The notes under the pieces were generated by a model. The model made no database searches. It was not told the DNA's origin and saw only the letters and a list, made by a program, of their open reading frames with translations. From Mucilaginibacter gilvus (lineage in GTDB: Bacteria > Bacteroidota > Bacteroidia > Sphingobacteriales > Sphingobacteriaceae), in contig NZ_SBIW01000006.1 in NCBI RefSeq assembly GCF_004054195.1, positions 131,653 to 195,652 of the forward strand: a stretch of 64,000 nt of DNA. The letters are read 5' to 3'. Shown piece after piece: positions 15,884 to 24,346 of the stretch (within the stretch, counting starts at the first letter, position 1; the number at the start of each line of letters is the position of its first letter). A program made the position numbers and the translations under genes.

Positions 15884-15912
15884 AAAAAAAGCGCCCGTTA
15901 AGCGCTTTTTTT
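15884..15912. terminator. Bidirectional terminator
   Basis: AAAAAAAGCGC and GCGCTTTTTTT arms between two convergent genes. The GC part of the stem is short, but U tracts are present on both strands. Confidence 0.75.
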
Positions 15913-15928
15913 GTTTATAAAACCTTGT

Positions 15929-16387
15929 TTAGTGTATCACACCGTCTCGCAATGCCTTTACGGTATCGTGCGCGGCCCTAAGTTCTTTTTGCTGTTTACT
16001 CAATATCTCGCGGATATAGGACGGCAGGGTAACCTCGTCGAGCGCGGTTTGGTAGGTTTTCTTTATCGCGTCTTCGCCAAATTCGCATTCCTCCAAAATA
16101 CTGTATTTACTGTGCCCGTTAAACGCCGCCTTCAGATCCAGCCAGGTGCGGTGCAGCTTGCCACTGGTAGAGGTGCCGGTTTCAATATCATTACCAAGTG
16201 CGGCTATTTCGGTAGCAATTTCCATTTTAAACCGGTGGCTATCGCCAATAAAGTTTACAAAGGTGTTTTTTAGATCGGCACCCTCATCTTTTAGTTCAGT
16301 GAGTGCGCGTTCAAAACCTGCTATTCGGTCGTTATTGATCAAAACCAGGTCGTTAAGGGTTTCAATAGTTGCTTTGGTATTTTCCAT
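15929..16387 (-). CDS. PA2169-family four-helix-bundle protein (DUF2383)
   Basis: 152 residues, all helical, ferritin-like in pattern: LNDLVLINNDRIAGFERAL, FIGDSHRFKMEIATEIAALG, GTSTSGKLHRTWLDLKAAF, then EECEFGEDAIKKTYQTAL. This matches the DUF2383 family, often found near stress genes. The gene is preceded by an unusually strong Shine-Dalgarno for this phylum (AGGAGG, complement at 16395-16400), about 8 nt before the ATG. Metal binding is possible from the family fold but not shown. Confidence 0.82.
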   Translation of the reverse strand: MENTKATIETLNDLVLINNDRIAGFERALTELKDEGADLKNTFVNFIGDSHRFKMEIATEIAALGNDIETGTSTSGKLHRTWLDLKAAFNGHSKYSILEECEFGEDAIKKTYQTALDEVTLPSYIREILSKQQKELRAAHDTVKALRDGVIH

Positions 16388-16423
16388 AATATATTCCTCC
16401 TGTTAAATAAAACCGCATAAAAA

Positions 16424-16451
16424 AATATTGTTTCAATTAAGAAACAATATT
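16424..16451 (-). terminator. Terminator between the small lipoprotein and DUF2383 genes
   Basis: Minus strand: AATATTGTTTC-ttaatt-GAAACAATATT (11-bp stem) followed by a T run. It ends the 55-codon gene upstream. Confidence 0.7.
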
Positions 16452-16478
16452 CATAGTTAATTTAAATAAGTTTTTTGT

Positions 16479-16646
16479 TTATTGTTTCCCTCTGAATGCA
16501 GAAATGATCCAAAGGATAATGCCAATGATAACAATAACGGCTATAACGCCAACGGCTGCACCGGCTTTAAATATGCCGCCTATAACCGTACAGCTGCTAA
16601 GGGCAACCATTGCCAATACAAATAAGGAAATGTTTAATTTTTTCAT
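16479..16646 (-). CDS. 55-residue lipoprotein/membrane protein
   Basis: Translated by hand from ATG 16646: MKKLNISLFVLAMVALSSC is a lipoprotein signal with lipobox ALSSC, followed by a glycine-rich hydrophobic segment (VGVIAVIVIIGIILWIISAF) and a basic end. Similar tiny proteins are common in Sphingobacteriaceae and are sometimes mislabelled as phosphatidate cytidylyltransferase. It lies in the same strand run as the DUF2383 gene, separated from it by a terminator. Role unknown. Confidence 0.7.
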   Translation of the reverse strand: MKKLNISLFVLAMVALSSCTVIGGIFKAGAAVGVIAVIVIIGIILWIISAFRGKQ

Positions 16647-16718
16647 GGTAGATTATTGAAGATTTATGATGAAAATCCAATACAATAATCGCACCGATTT
16701 AAAAAAGCGGAAAGCAAC

Positions 16719-16835
16719 TTAGTTTTCTTCTATATTACCGGCTTCTGCAGGCAAAAAGCGTACAGCAATTAATACAATAAAAAAACTCATAGCAAACAGT
16801 GGCATCACTGTTTCCAGTATCAATAGTAAACTCAT
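16719..16835 (-). CDS. 38-residue putative single-span membrane peptide
   Basis: Translated by hand from ATG 16835 to TAA 16719: an N-terminal hydrophobic half, then PLFAMSFFIVLIAVRFL as a likely TM segment, and an acidic tail NIEEN. It is the first of three small minus-strand genes. No family is recognised; the call rests on composition and position. Confidence 0.4.
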   Translation of the reverse strand: MSLLLILETVMPLFAMSFFIVLIAVRFLPAEAGNIEEN

Positions 16836-17108
16836 TTCAAGAAAATTAGCGGGTGCAAGCACCGTTAGTAATTATTTAGGTTGGTAGTCCCGGCTCAAAT
16901 GCGCTTTCTCTCAGATAGGTTTTACTAATTTATAGATTGGTTTTGAAAAAAAAAATGTTTTGTGAAAAAAAGATGAAATTTTTTTTTCACAAAATTTATA
17001 AGAAAAATTAAACGCCTTTTAACTAATGTTAATTATACATTTAATTCAAGTAAATTATACGATACTCAGCCACAGAATAAACAACTAAATTTGGCCCATT
17101 ATTTATAT
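16836..17108. other. AT-rich divergent intergenic region with an A/T hairpin
   Basis: It holds the promoters of two divergent units. At 16958-16994 a perfect 14-bp inverted repeat (TTTTGTGAAAAAAA) with a 9-nt loop could be a regulatory site or a terminator. Confidence 0.45.
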
Positions 17109-18590
17109 ATGGATCTTTTATTTTCGTTAACCGCCGTAGTTGTAAAGTTTAGCGGCACCACTGTAATTAATAATCTCAGCTTTGCTACGGGGAGCGGGCA
17201 GCACTGGGCGCTTACAGGTAATAGCGGCTCGGGCAAGAGCGTACTGCTGCAGGTTATAGCCGGCAATATCAGCATCAGCGGTGGAAAGGCCGTTTACAAC
17301 TTTGTCGACGAAAATGGCAAGCCCGCTATCGATTTTCATCCCTATATCGCTTTCGCAGGTGCCAGGCACCATTTTAAAAACCTCTCAAACACCAGTAATT
17401 TTTACTACCAGCAGCGCTACAACTCCTCCGATTCGGAAGACGCGCTTACAGCCGAGCAGTATTTGCAGGCCATTAAACCTAATACACACTCCCCTGTTTA
17501 CTGGGGGTTTGAAAAAACCATCGCGGCGTTAAACCTGCAGCACCTGCGCAATAAGCAGGTGATCAAACTATCCAACGGCGAAACAAAACGACTGATGATC
17601 GCCGCCGCCCTACTAAAAAACCCCACCCTATTGCTGTTAGATAACCCGCTTACCGGGCTGGATGTGGCCACCCGCAATTATTTCAATACCCTACTGAGCG
17701 AAGTAAGCGCATCAGGAATCACCCTGGTGATGGCCACTTCGGCGCATGAGATACCAGAGGTGATTAATAATGTGGTTGTGCTGCAGAACGGTGCCATCGG
17801 CAAAACGCTCACCAAACAGGAGTTTGAAGCAGCCATCGCCCTCCAGCCCGATAAACCCAATGTAGACGCCACCGCCTTAGCATCCCTTATTCAAACCAAT
17901 GGGCAGCCGCACAATTACACCAAAATTGTGGCTATGAATAATGTAGTGATTCGCTATGGTGAAAAAACTATCCTCAACCATATCAACTGGACTATAAACC
18001 CCGGCGAGCGCTGGGCATTGCTGGGGCCAAACGGCGCGGGTAAAAGTACCCTGCTCAGCTTAATAAACGGCGATAACCCGCAGGCCTACGCCAATGATAT
18101 TGTTCTGTTTGATAAAAAGCGCGGTACCGGCGAAAGTATTTGGGATATAAAAAGTAAAATAGGTTTTGTATCGCCCGAGCTATACCAGTATTTTCCTACC
18201 GATAACTCCTGCCTTCAGGTGATAGAATCAGGTTTTTATGATACGCTGGGGCTTTTCCGCCAAAGCAGCCCGGCTAAGGCCGACCTCGCCTTAAACTGGA
18301 TGAAGGCGCTGGAGATTGATAAATATGCCCGTGTACTCTTGAAAAATATCCCTGCCAGCGCGCAGCGTTTATGCTTATTGGCAAGGGCGCTTATCAAAAA
18401 CCCAGCACTTCTCATTTTTGATGAACCCTGCCAGGGACTGGACGATCACCAGCAACTTCACTTTAAAACCGTAGTTGACACCATTTGCAGCATCAGCAAG
18501 GTAACTCTTATATACGTTACGCATTACCAGCACGAGATACCCGATAGCGTGGATAGGGTGTTGAGGTTGGATAAGGGGGAAGTAGTGTAG
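17109..18590 (+). CDS. Tandem ABC ATPase (ModF-like)
   Basis: 493 residues from ATG 17109, with two ABC ATPase domains and no TM segment. Domain 1: Walker A GNSGSGKS, signature LSNGETKR, Walker B LLLLDNPLTGLD. Domain 2: Walker A GPNGAGKS, Walker B LLIFDEPCQGLD, but the signature is IPASAQRL rather than LSxGQ, so one composite site may be weak. The layout fits the ModF/PhrA type of soluble double ATPase. No permease is adjacent, so a non-transport role is possible. Confidence 0.85.
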   Translation: MDLLFSLTAVVVKFSGTTVINNLSFATGSGQHWALTGNSGSGKSVLLQVIAGNISISGGKAVYNFVDENGKPAIDFHPYIAFAGARHHFKNLSNTSNFYYQQRYNSSDSEDALTAEQYLQAIKPNTHSPVYWGFEKTIAALNLQHLRNKQVIKLSNGETKRLMIAAALLKNPTLLLLDNPLTGLDVATRNYFNTLLSEVSASGITLVMATSAHEIPEVINNVVVLQNGAIGKTLTKQEFEAAIALQPDKPNVDATALASLIQTNGQPHNYTKIVAMNNVVIRYGEKTILNHINWTINPGERWALLGPNGAGKSTLLSLINGDNPQAYANDIVLFDKKRGTGESIWDIKSKIGFVSPELYQYFPTDNSCLQVIESGFYDTLGLFRQSSPAKADLALNWMKALEIDKYARVLLKNIPASAQRLCLLARALIKNPALLIFDEPCQGLDDHQQLHFKTVVDTICSISKVTLIYVTHYQHEIPDSVDRVLRLDKGEVV

Positions 18591-18594
18591 TCGG

Positions 18595-18670
18595 AATCAG
18601 AATTTACAGAATTTTAGAATTAACAGAATAGCCGGCATTCTGAAAATCCTTTAATCTGTAAATTCTGATT
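18595..18670. repeat. Inverted repeat AATCAGAATTTACAGA
   Basis: Perfect 16-bp arms at 18595-18610 and 18655-18670, directly after the ABC ATPase stop. The inner sequence repeats related words (CAGAAT, TTCTG). Confidence 0.8.
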
Positions 18671-18740
18671 CAGACAGCCTATTTTGTCAACCCAAAACCA
18701 CCTTTCCGCTTTTACCTTTCACCTTTCCCCTCCCACTACG

Positions 18741-18748
18741 TATATTTG
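18741..18748 (+). promoter_or_regulatory. Possible -7 box (TATATTTG) of mqnC
   Basis: Fits TANNTTTG and ends 3 bp before the ATG, which implies a near-leaderless transcript if real. No clear -33 box. Confidence 0.3.
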
Positions 18749-18751
18749 TAT

Positions 18752-19876
18752 ATGAATACAGCCGATCTGTTGCAGCGCGCTTTAGCTTTCGATTTCCTGA
18801 GCCAGGAGGAAGGGGTTTACCTCTACAATAACGCCTCCACTGCCGACCTCATGTACACCGCTAACGAGCTGCGCAAGATCCAGGTGCCTCACGGTAAAGT
18901 TACCTGGCAGATAGACCGTAACGTAAATACCACCAACGTTTGCATAGCCAACTGCAAGTTCTGTAACTTTTTCCGCCGCCCCGGGCACGATGATGCTTAT
19001 ATCACCGATATTGAGACCTACAAAAAGAAAATTGAAGAAACTTTCCGCTACGGCGGCGACCAGCTTTTACTTCAAGGCGGTCACCACCCCGATCTGGGCC
19101 TTCAATTTTATACTGACCTGTTCCGCGAGCTGAAACAGCTTTACCCCAAGTTAAAACTACACTCTTTAGGTCCGCCCGAGATTGCTCACGTGGCTAAACT
19201 GGAGGGCATGAGCCATTACGATGTGCTGAAAGCCATGAAGGAATCGGGCCTGGATTCACTTCCCGGTGCAGGTGCCGAGATCCTGAACGACCGTGTACGC
19301 CGCCTCATCTCTAAAGGTAAATGCGGCGGTAAGGAATGGCTGGATGTAATGCGCGCCGCTCACCAGCTCAATCTTCCAAGTTCGGCCACCATGATGTTCG
19401 GCCATATAGAAACCATTGAGGAGCGTTTTGAACATTTGGCTTGGATCCGCGAGGTACAATCCGAAAAACCGGAAGGCCATTACGGCTTTGTGGCCTTTAT
19501 CCCCTGGCCGTTCCAGGATGATGGTACGCTGCTGAGAAAGGTTCGCGGCATCACCAACAACGTAACCGGCGATGAATATATCCGCATGATAGCCCTAAGC
19601 CGCATTATGCTGCCTAACATTAAAAACATACAAGCCAGCTGGTTGACCGTAGGTAAGCAGGTTGCACAATTGTGCCTGCACGCCGGTGCAAACGATTTTG
19701 GTTCTATCATGATAGAGGAAAATGTAGTGTCTGCCGCAGGCGCACCACACCGTTTTACGGCTAAAGGCATCCAGGATTCTATTAAAGAAGCCGGCTTCGA
19801 ACCACAGCTCCGCACTCAAAAATATGATTGGCGCGATGTGCCCGTTGAAATTGAGGAACAGGTTATAAATTATTAA
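18752..19876 (+). CDS. mqnC: Cyclic dehypoxanthinyl futalosine synthase (radical SAM)
   Basis: 374 residues from ATG 18752. The radical SAM Cys motif CIANCKFC (Cys64, 68 and 71) follows the MqnC-like IDRNVNTTNV. LLLQGGHHPDL and SLPGAGAEIL are conserved in MqnC/MqnE/CofH relatives. It converts dehypoxanthinyl futalosine to the cyclic form in the futalosine route to menaquinone, which supplies quinone to complex I. No other mqn gene is in the window. MqnE is the main alternative, but the sequence fits MqnC better. Confidence 0.9.
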   Translation: MNTADLLQRALAFDFLSQEEGVYLYNNASTADLMYTANELRKIQVPHGKVTWQIDRNVNTTNVCIANCKFCNFFRRPGHDDAYITDIETYKKKIEETFRYGGDQLLLQGGHHPDLGLQFYTDLFRELKQLYPKLKLHSLGPPEIAHVAKLEGMSHYDVLKAMKESGLDSLPGAGAEILNDRVRRLISKGKCGGKEWLDVMRAAHQLNLPSSATMMFGHIETIEERFEHLAWIREVQSEKPEGHYGFVAFIPWPFQDDGTLLRKVRGITNNVTGDEYIRMIALSRIMLPNIKNIQASWLTVGKQVAQLCLHAGANDFGSIMIEENVVSAAGAPHRFTAKGIQDSIKEAGFEPQLRTQKYDWRDVPVEIEEQVINY

Positions 19877-20184
19877 GCGAAGCCCCACAGCCCCCCTGAA
19901 GGGAGCTTTTGATTGGCAGGGCGGCTAGTATCCTTAATAAGCCATCTCATTTCGATGAGCATGCGGGCAGGAAAAGCGCGGGAGGGCAAAGAGAAATCTT
20001 ATACGTCATGCTTCTGGAATTTGCAATTCGCCTACAAACATGGTGTCTATAAGCACAGCGTCTAAGATTTTTCCCCCTCGGTCAAGAGGTGGTTCTCGTC
20101 GCTGCGCTTCCCTCGAACTGACATACTTTTTTGCCATCGATTATTGTTTTTAAACAAAATCCTCTCTCACTTTGTTATTCCTCT
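19877..20184. other. 308-bp intergenic region with terminator-like and repeat remnants
   Basis: Just after mqnC, AGCCCCCC-tgaa-GGGAGCTTTT (about 19889-19915) could end transcription. Further on, the stretch around 20060-20120 (GGTTCTCGTCGCTGCGC) resembles degenerate copies of genome-wide Bacteroidota repeats. No gene seen. Confidence 0.4.
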
Positions 20185-20424
20185 ATGCAAAGCCACTCCA
20201 TCAGCATTACCAAAGACGAAGAAACCTTCCGTTTCGAGATAAGCGATTACCCGAATCATACGCACGATCATTGTAAATTTGATGTGTACCAGGATGGCGC
20301 ATTGGTTGCCGGCTTTAACCCCGATGAACAGAACATCCTCCACCTTTGTAACGATAAAGGCACGGTTTCCCCGGAAGTTTTAAATCTGCTGGCCGACGAG
20401 ATTGAAGCGCATCACTGGATGTAG
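20185..20424 (+). CDS. Hypothetical protein, 79 residues
   Basis: From ATG 20185 the product is MQSHSISITKDEETFRFEI..., with HTHDHCKFDVYQDG, a hydrophobic beta-like core and LLADEIEAHHW at the end. It looks like a small soluble alpha/beta protein. A longer frame starts at 20131, but its first 18 residues have no protein-like character. No family recognised. Next gene is scpB, 64 bp on. Confidence 0.6.
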   Translation: MQSHSISITKDEETFRFEISDYPNHTHDHCKFDVYQDGALVAGFNPDEQNILHLCNDKGTVSPEVLNLLADEIEAHHWM

Positions 20425-20474
20425 CCCCTACTCAAAATCCTTCTTCCTGCCTTTCGGACTTTCCCGCTAAAACA

Positions 20475-20482
20475 TATATTTG
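20475..20482 (+). promoter_or_regulatory. Possible -7 box (TATATTTG) of scpB
   Basis: The same box as before mqnC, 6 bp ahead of the scpB ATG. No -33 TTTG recognised. Confidence 0.3.
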
Positions 20483-20488
20483 CAGCGC

Positions 20489-21049
20489 ATGGAAGATATC
20501 GGACAATACATCGAAGCACTCATTTTCGCGTCTGAACAGGGCATCCGTATGGAAGAAATTTTATACTGCCTGCAGGCAGCTTTCGAACATGATTTTACCG
20601 CCGACGAGGTAAATGCGCATATCGATACCATCCGAGCCAAGTATGGCGAAAACCAGTACGCCATTGAGGTAGTTAAGATCAACAACGGCTACCAGTTCCT
20701 CACCAAAAAGAAATTCCATCCGGTTATCAGCCTGTTGCAGCTGCAGCGCTCTAAAAAGAAACTGAGCCAAGCGGCGCTGGAGACCCTTGCCATCATCGCC
20801 TATAAACAGCCCGTAACCAAATTGGATGTGGAGCAGATCCGCGGTGTAAACTGCGATTATTCGATCCAAAAACTGTTGGAAAAAGAGCTTATTGCCATTA
20901 CCGGGAAGGCCGAAAGCGTTGGCAAGCCCATACTTTATGGCACCAGCAGCCTCTTCATGGACTACTTTGGTATAAACAGCATTACCGAACTGCCACAGCT
21001 AAAGGAATTTACAGAAAGTACCAGCACTATTGGCGAGCCTTCAGAATAA
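20489..21049 (+). CDS. scpB: SMC-Scp complex subunit ScpB
   Basis: 186 residues from ATG 20489 (the frame opens three codons earlier at a TTG). ScpB winged-helix features: YIEALIFASEQGIRMEEI, then the second winged helix SQAALETLAIIAYKQPVTKLDVEQIRGVNCDYSIQKLLEKELI and the PILYGTSSLFMDYFGI end. It is the kleisin-associated part of the SMC-ScpAB condensin that organises and segregates chromosomes. scpA is not next to it. Confidence 0.95.
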   Translation: MEDIGQYIEALIFASEQGIRMEEILYCLQAAFEHDFTADEVNAHIDTIRAKYGENQYAIEVVKINNGYQFLTKKKFHPVISLLQLQRSKKKLSQAALETLAIIAYKQPVTKLDVEQIRGVNCDYSIQKLLEKELIAITGKAESVGKPILYGTSSLFMDYFGINSITELPQLKEFTESTSTIGEPSE

Positions 21050-21183
21050 ATTCAAAAGATATTTTTATTGAAAATGATTTTAATTATTTTTACTCTTAAT
21101 AAGCTGATTATTCAACAACAACCTTTACATTTAAAAACAATTAGGTTAACCGATAAAATTTTAACAAATAAACATTTATTAAA

Positions 21184-21372
21184 ATGGCAACTCCAAAAAA
21201 ACCTGTTACCAAGAAAATAGCCGACGACGATGATGAAGACTTGGATGATGACGTAACGCCAGGCAAAAAAGTAGCAGACGACGATGATGATTTTGATGAC
21301 GATACCCCACTGGACGATGACCTGGGAAGATTTGACTCTTTTGACCCTTATGACGAAGAAGACGACGACTAA
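21184..21372 (+). CDS. Small, extremely acidic protein
   Basis: 62 residues. A basic start (MATPKKPVTKKIA) is followed by blocks of Asp (ADDDDEDLDDD, VADDDDDFDDD, PLDDD) and the end PYDEEDDD. About half of the residues are Asp or Glu, so it is likely disordered. A terminator follows and the upstream region is AT-rich, consistent with an expressed gene. No function known to me; such proteins can mimic nucleic acid or bind cations or ribosomal proteins. Confidence 0.7.
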   Translation: MATPKKPVTKKIADDDDEDLDDDVTPGKKVADDDDDFDDDTPLDDDLGRFDSFDPYDEEDDD

Positions 21373-21396
21373 TACCGCCGCATAACCATATTTTAT

Positions 21397-21429
21397 AAAG
21401 CATTCAGTAGCCCGCTGGATGCTTTTTTT
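21397..21429 (+). terminator. Terminator after the acidic protein gene
   Basis: AAAGCATTCAG pairs with CTGGATGCTTT (one wobble), followed by a T run. Confidence 0.8.
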
Positions 21430-21452
21430 GTAAAGGGCATTTTTGCTACCCG

Positions 21453-22583
21453 ATGAAGATAACCGAAATAGAAAGCAAAGCCGACAAAACCGCGTTCCTG
21501 GAGGTTGCGCGTATTATTTATAAAAACGACGATAATTGGGTATGCCCGCTCGATAATGATATTGAAGCCGTTTTTGACCCCGCCCGCAACAACTTCCACA
21601 GCCATGGCAAGGCCACCCGCTGGATCCTGACGGAAGATAGTGGCCGGCTCATAGGCCGCGTAGCTGCTTTCATCAACCAAAAAAAAGCTTACAATTACGA
21701 GCAGCCAACCGGTGGTATGGGCTTTTTTGAATGTATAAACAATAAAGTAGCTGCATTTTTACTTTTTGATACCGCAAAAACCTGGCTGCAGGCAAACGGT
21801 ATGCAGGCAATGGATGGCCCCATCAACTTTGGCGAAAACGACAATTTTTGGGGCCTGCTGGTAGAGGGCTTTACCCCCCCATCCTATGGTATGAACTACC
21901 ACCTGCCCTACTATAAGGCTTTTTTTGAAGATTACGGCTTTAAAACCCAATACGAGCAGATAACCAACCACCTGGATGTGCATAAGCCGTTTTCAGAACG
22001 GTTCACTAAAATAGCCAACTGGGTTATCAAAAAACCGGGCTACAGTTTCGAACATTTTAAGGCGAAAGAAATTGAGAAATACGCGGCAGATTTTTTAGAG
22101 ATATATAACGACGGCTGGCAGGATTTTGAGAATTTTGTGCCCATAAACCACACTACCATCCTGGAGAGTTTTGAAAAGATGAAGGCCATTATGGATGAAC
22201 GACTAATATGGTTCGCCTACATCAATAACGAGCCCGCATCCTTTATTGTGATACTGCCGGATGCCAACCAGCTGATAAAACCATTGAACGGCAAATTAAA
22301 CTTAATAGGCAAGCTGCTGTTTGTTTACCGGCGCTGGAGAGGGGTATCGCGTATGCGGGCTATAGTAATGGGTACCAAGCAAAAATTCCAAAACCACGGG
22401 TTAGAATCTGCTATATTTATCAAACTAAAGGAGTATGTTTTACCCCTTAAACAGTATGATGAACTTGAATTATCCTGGGTGGGCGATTTTAACGACAAAA
22501 TGATAGCCATGCACGCAGCGGTGGGCGCTACATTTGGCAAAAGGCATTTAACGATGCGATGTGTTTTTAAGCCCGGAAAATAA
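21453..22583 (+). CDS. GNAT-like acyltransferase family protein
   Basis: 376 residues. The N-terminal half has RWILTEDSGRLIGRVAAFI, GGMGFFECIN and FDTAKTWLQANGMQAMDGPINFGENDNFWGLL, typical of a large GNAT-like family in Bacteroidota whose substrate is not known. The second half (DERLIWFAYINNEPASFIVIL, ELSWVGDFNDKMIAMHAAVGATFGKRH) resembles a second GNAT fold. No signal peptide. It starts 24 bp after the preceding terminator, as a single gene. Confidence 0.75.
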   Translation: MKITEIESKADKTAFLEVARIIYKNDDNWVCPLDNDIEAVFDPARNNFHSHGKATRWILTEDSGRLIGRVAAFINQKKAYNYEQPTGGMGFFECINNKVAAFLLFDTAKTWLQANGMQAMDGPINFGENDNFWGLLVEGFTPPSYGMNYHLPYYKAFFEDYGFKTQYEQITNHLDVHKPFSERFTKIANWVIKKPGYSFEHFKAKEIEKYAADFLEIYNDGWQDFENFVPINHTTILESFEKMKAIMDERLIWFAYINNEPASFIVILPDANQLIKPLNGKLNLIGKLLFVYRRWRGVSRMRAIVMGTKQKFQNHGLESAIFIKLKEYVLPLKQYDELELSWVGDFNDKMIAMHAAVGATFGKRHLTMRCVFKPGK

Positions 22584-22601
22584 CTTCCGGGCCGTAAAAA
22601 T

Positions 22602-22943
22602 TTATGCCGTAACTTTTTTGTGCCTTAATTCTTCAAAAAGTTCAATAACTTTCTTCTGGAGGTCGATAACTTCGGTTTCGCGGTCCATTAGTTTTTTATT
22701 GACGTTCTCTAACTCACTGGCGATCTTTTGATCGTGCTCCGTTTCGTTATAAGTAAGTAACTGCACAACCGACAACTCAAATAAAGCAGAGATCTGCTCC
22801 AGGCGGGATAGGTTGATATCAGTAATTCCGGTTTCAATTTTCGAAAAGGCGGGGATCGAAATATCTAATCGCTTAGCTACTTCTTCCTGGCTCCAGCCTT
22901 TTTGGTGGCGTAACAACCGGATTTTTTTTCCAAGTGTCTTCAT
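22602..22943 (-). CDS. XRE-family transcriptional regulator with C-terminal coiled coil
   Basis: 113 residues. Residues 1-60 are a Cro/CI helix-turn-helix (LGKKIRLLRHQKGWSQEEVAKRLDISIPAFSKIETG). Residues 70-113 are heptad-like and probably dimerise (LENVNKKLMDRETEVIDLQKKVIELFEEL). It is convergent with the GNAT-like gene and its target is unknown. Confidence 0.88.
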   Translation of the reverse strand: MKTLGKKIRLLRHQKGWSQEEVAKRLDISIPAFSKIETGITDINLSRLEQISALFELSVVQLLTYNETEHDQKIASELENVNKKLMDRETEVIDLQKKVIELFEELRHKKVTA

Positions 22944-23309
22944 ATATGGTTAATTAGGATAAGGGTTTCGCAATAGTTAATAAAGTTACATTTAATTTGA
23001 ACAATAAACTAATTACTACTATTATTTATAATAATTACTTTTTTAGTCGCTCAAATTAATTTTCCTGACAGGTTTAATTTGTGAAGGACTGCTTCACGGC
23101 GGCCGAAAGTACTACATCTTATTCACCCTTAGTGCTTTATGTATGAAAAACATCATAGCGAACAACGGCTCATAAAACATTCTTTAAACAGCTAAATGTA
23201 TACAATTCTATGCAGTCAATCAAGTGATGGTAATAAACTATTGTTACAAGCAAATTTATTTTATAGCGCACCGAGGCGCTATAGCTTTTAAAGATTCACC
23301 AACACCGCG
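22944..23309. other. 366-bp AT-rich intergenic region
   Basis: It contains the promoter of the XRE gene. A TATAGCGC-accgag-GCGCTATA hairpin at 23262-23283 may end the universal stress protein transcript. No open frame of protein-like composition. Confidence 0.4.
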
Positions 23310-24164
23310 TTACTTTAACAACAGCACCGGCACGGGCGAACTGGCAGCCAGTTGCTGTGATATGCTATTATGCAATATAGATTGTAAAAAGCTGTAGGTA
23401 TGCGGCAATGCTATCACTATCTGCGCGCCTTTTTCCACCGCGAAATTAAGCACGCCCTTAATAATTTCGGGGTCGCTTATGTAATGGTATTCGGGTTTAA
23501 GATCTTTAAGCATTTGGTGCAGGGCAGTTTCTTCGGCAAGGGTTTCGGCATTAGCAACACCTTGCTTTCCCTTGGCTACGGCGTGTACCACTAAAAGCTT
23601 AATATCTCTCTTATCCAACAACTTATGCAAGGCCTCTGCAGGTACGCTACCTTTCACCTTTTTAAAATCGCAGGCTACCAGGGCCGTGTTAATCCGCTGG
23701 TATTTATAGGCAGGCGGCACTACCATTACCGGCACCGGGCAGGTTTTTGATATGGCTATTACGTGGCTGCCGATGCCTATATTTTTTTCGCGTACGGTGC
23801 TGTTACCAATGCTGCCCAAAATAACCAGGCCTACACTGTTTTGCGCAACGGCATCAACAACCGCACGCAGCAAGTGCGAGTGATGCAAGCGGGTTTGAAT
23901 AACTACCCCCTCTCTCACCCTGCTTTGCAGTGTATATTTTAAAGTCTCCAGCTGGCCTATGCGGATGCCGGCCTCCTCTTCTACTTCGCTCTCGCGCAGC
24001 ATAATCATATCCGCGTTGGGCAAAAGCGACTCATAGGGAGAAACGTAATAGGCATTGATGAGTATAATGCGTTCCACATCGGTTTGGTGGCTTAACTGGG
24101 CGGCATAGTGGGCGGCGTTAAAGGCGGCTTCGGAGAAGTCGATAGGTACAAGATAAGTTTTCAT
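23310..24164 (-). CDS. Tandem universal stress protein
   Basis: 284 residues, two USP domains (1-150 and about 155-284). Domain 1 has the ATP-binding signature LGSIGNSTVREKNIGIGSHV followed by PVPVMVVP. In domain 2 the equivalent stretch (LPHTYSFLQSILHNSISQQLA) lacks the glycines and probably does not bind nucleotide. Single gene, on the opposite strand to the Rrf2 unit. A TTTTAG-T-CTAAAA palindrome lies 27 bp before the start (24192-24204). Confidence 0.92.
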   Translation of the reverse strand: MKTYLVPIDFSEAAFNAAHYAAQLSHQTDVERIILINAYYVSPYESLLPNADMIMLRESEVEEEAGIRIGQLETLKYTLQSRVREGVVIQTRLHHSHLLRAVVDAVAQNSVGLVILGSIGNSTVREKNIGIGSHVIAISKTCPVPVMVVPPAYKYQRINTALVACDFKKVKGSVPAEALHKLLDKRDIKLLVVHAVAKGKQGVANAETLAEETALHQMLKDLKPEYHYISDPEIIKGVLNFAVEKGAQIVIALPHTYSFLQSILHNSISQQLAASSPVPVLLLK

Positions 24165-24318
24165 ATCGATAATTTTAATACTTTCTGACTATTTTAGTCT
24201 AAAAGTTAATACAATACAAATTTAGCTAACACTGGGCCGATATTGTCAACCTGGTTTCATTTCTATAATGGGTACTTTAAAGGTATTGATTTATTATAAA
24301 ATATAGCTACACTTGTAC

Positions 24319-24337
24319 TGTAATAAAAATTATTACA
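24319..24337. promoter_or_regulatory. Operator-like palindrome TGTAAT-N7-ATTACA (site 1)
   Basis: TGTAATAA-AAA-TTATTACA is a perfect dyad 9 bp before the Rrf2 regulator start codon. A site of the same form precedes the next gene, so I infer autoregulation by the Rrf2 protein. Confidence 0.7.
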
Positions 24338-24346
24338 AATAAAAAA

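Noticed and set aside
16479..16646. Label phosphatidate cytidylyltransferase for the 55-residue protein
   Set aside because: Far too short for that enzyme; only a lipoprotein signal and a hydrophobic stretch are present.
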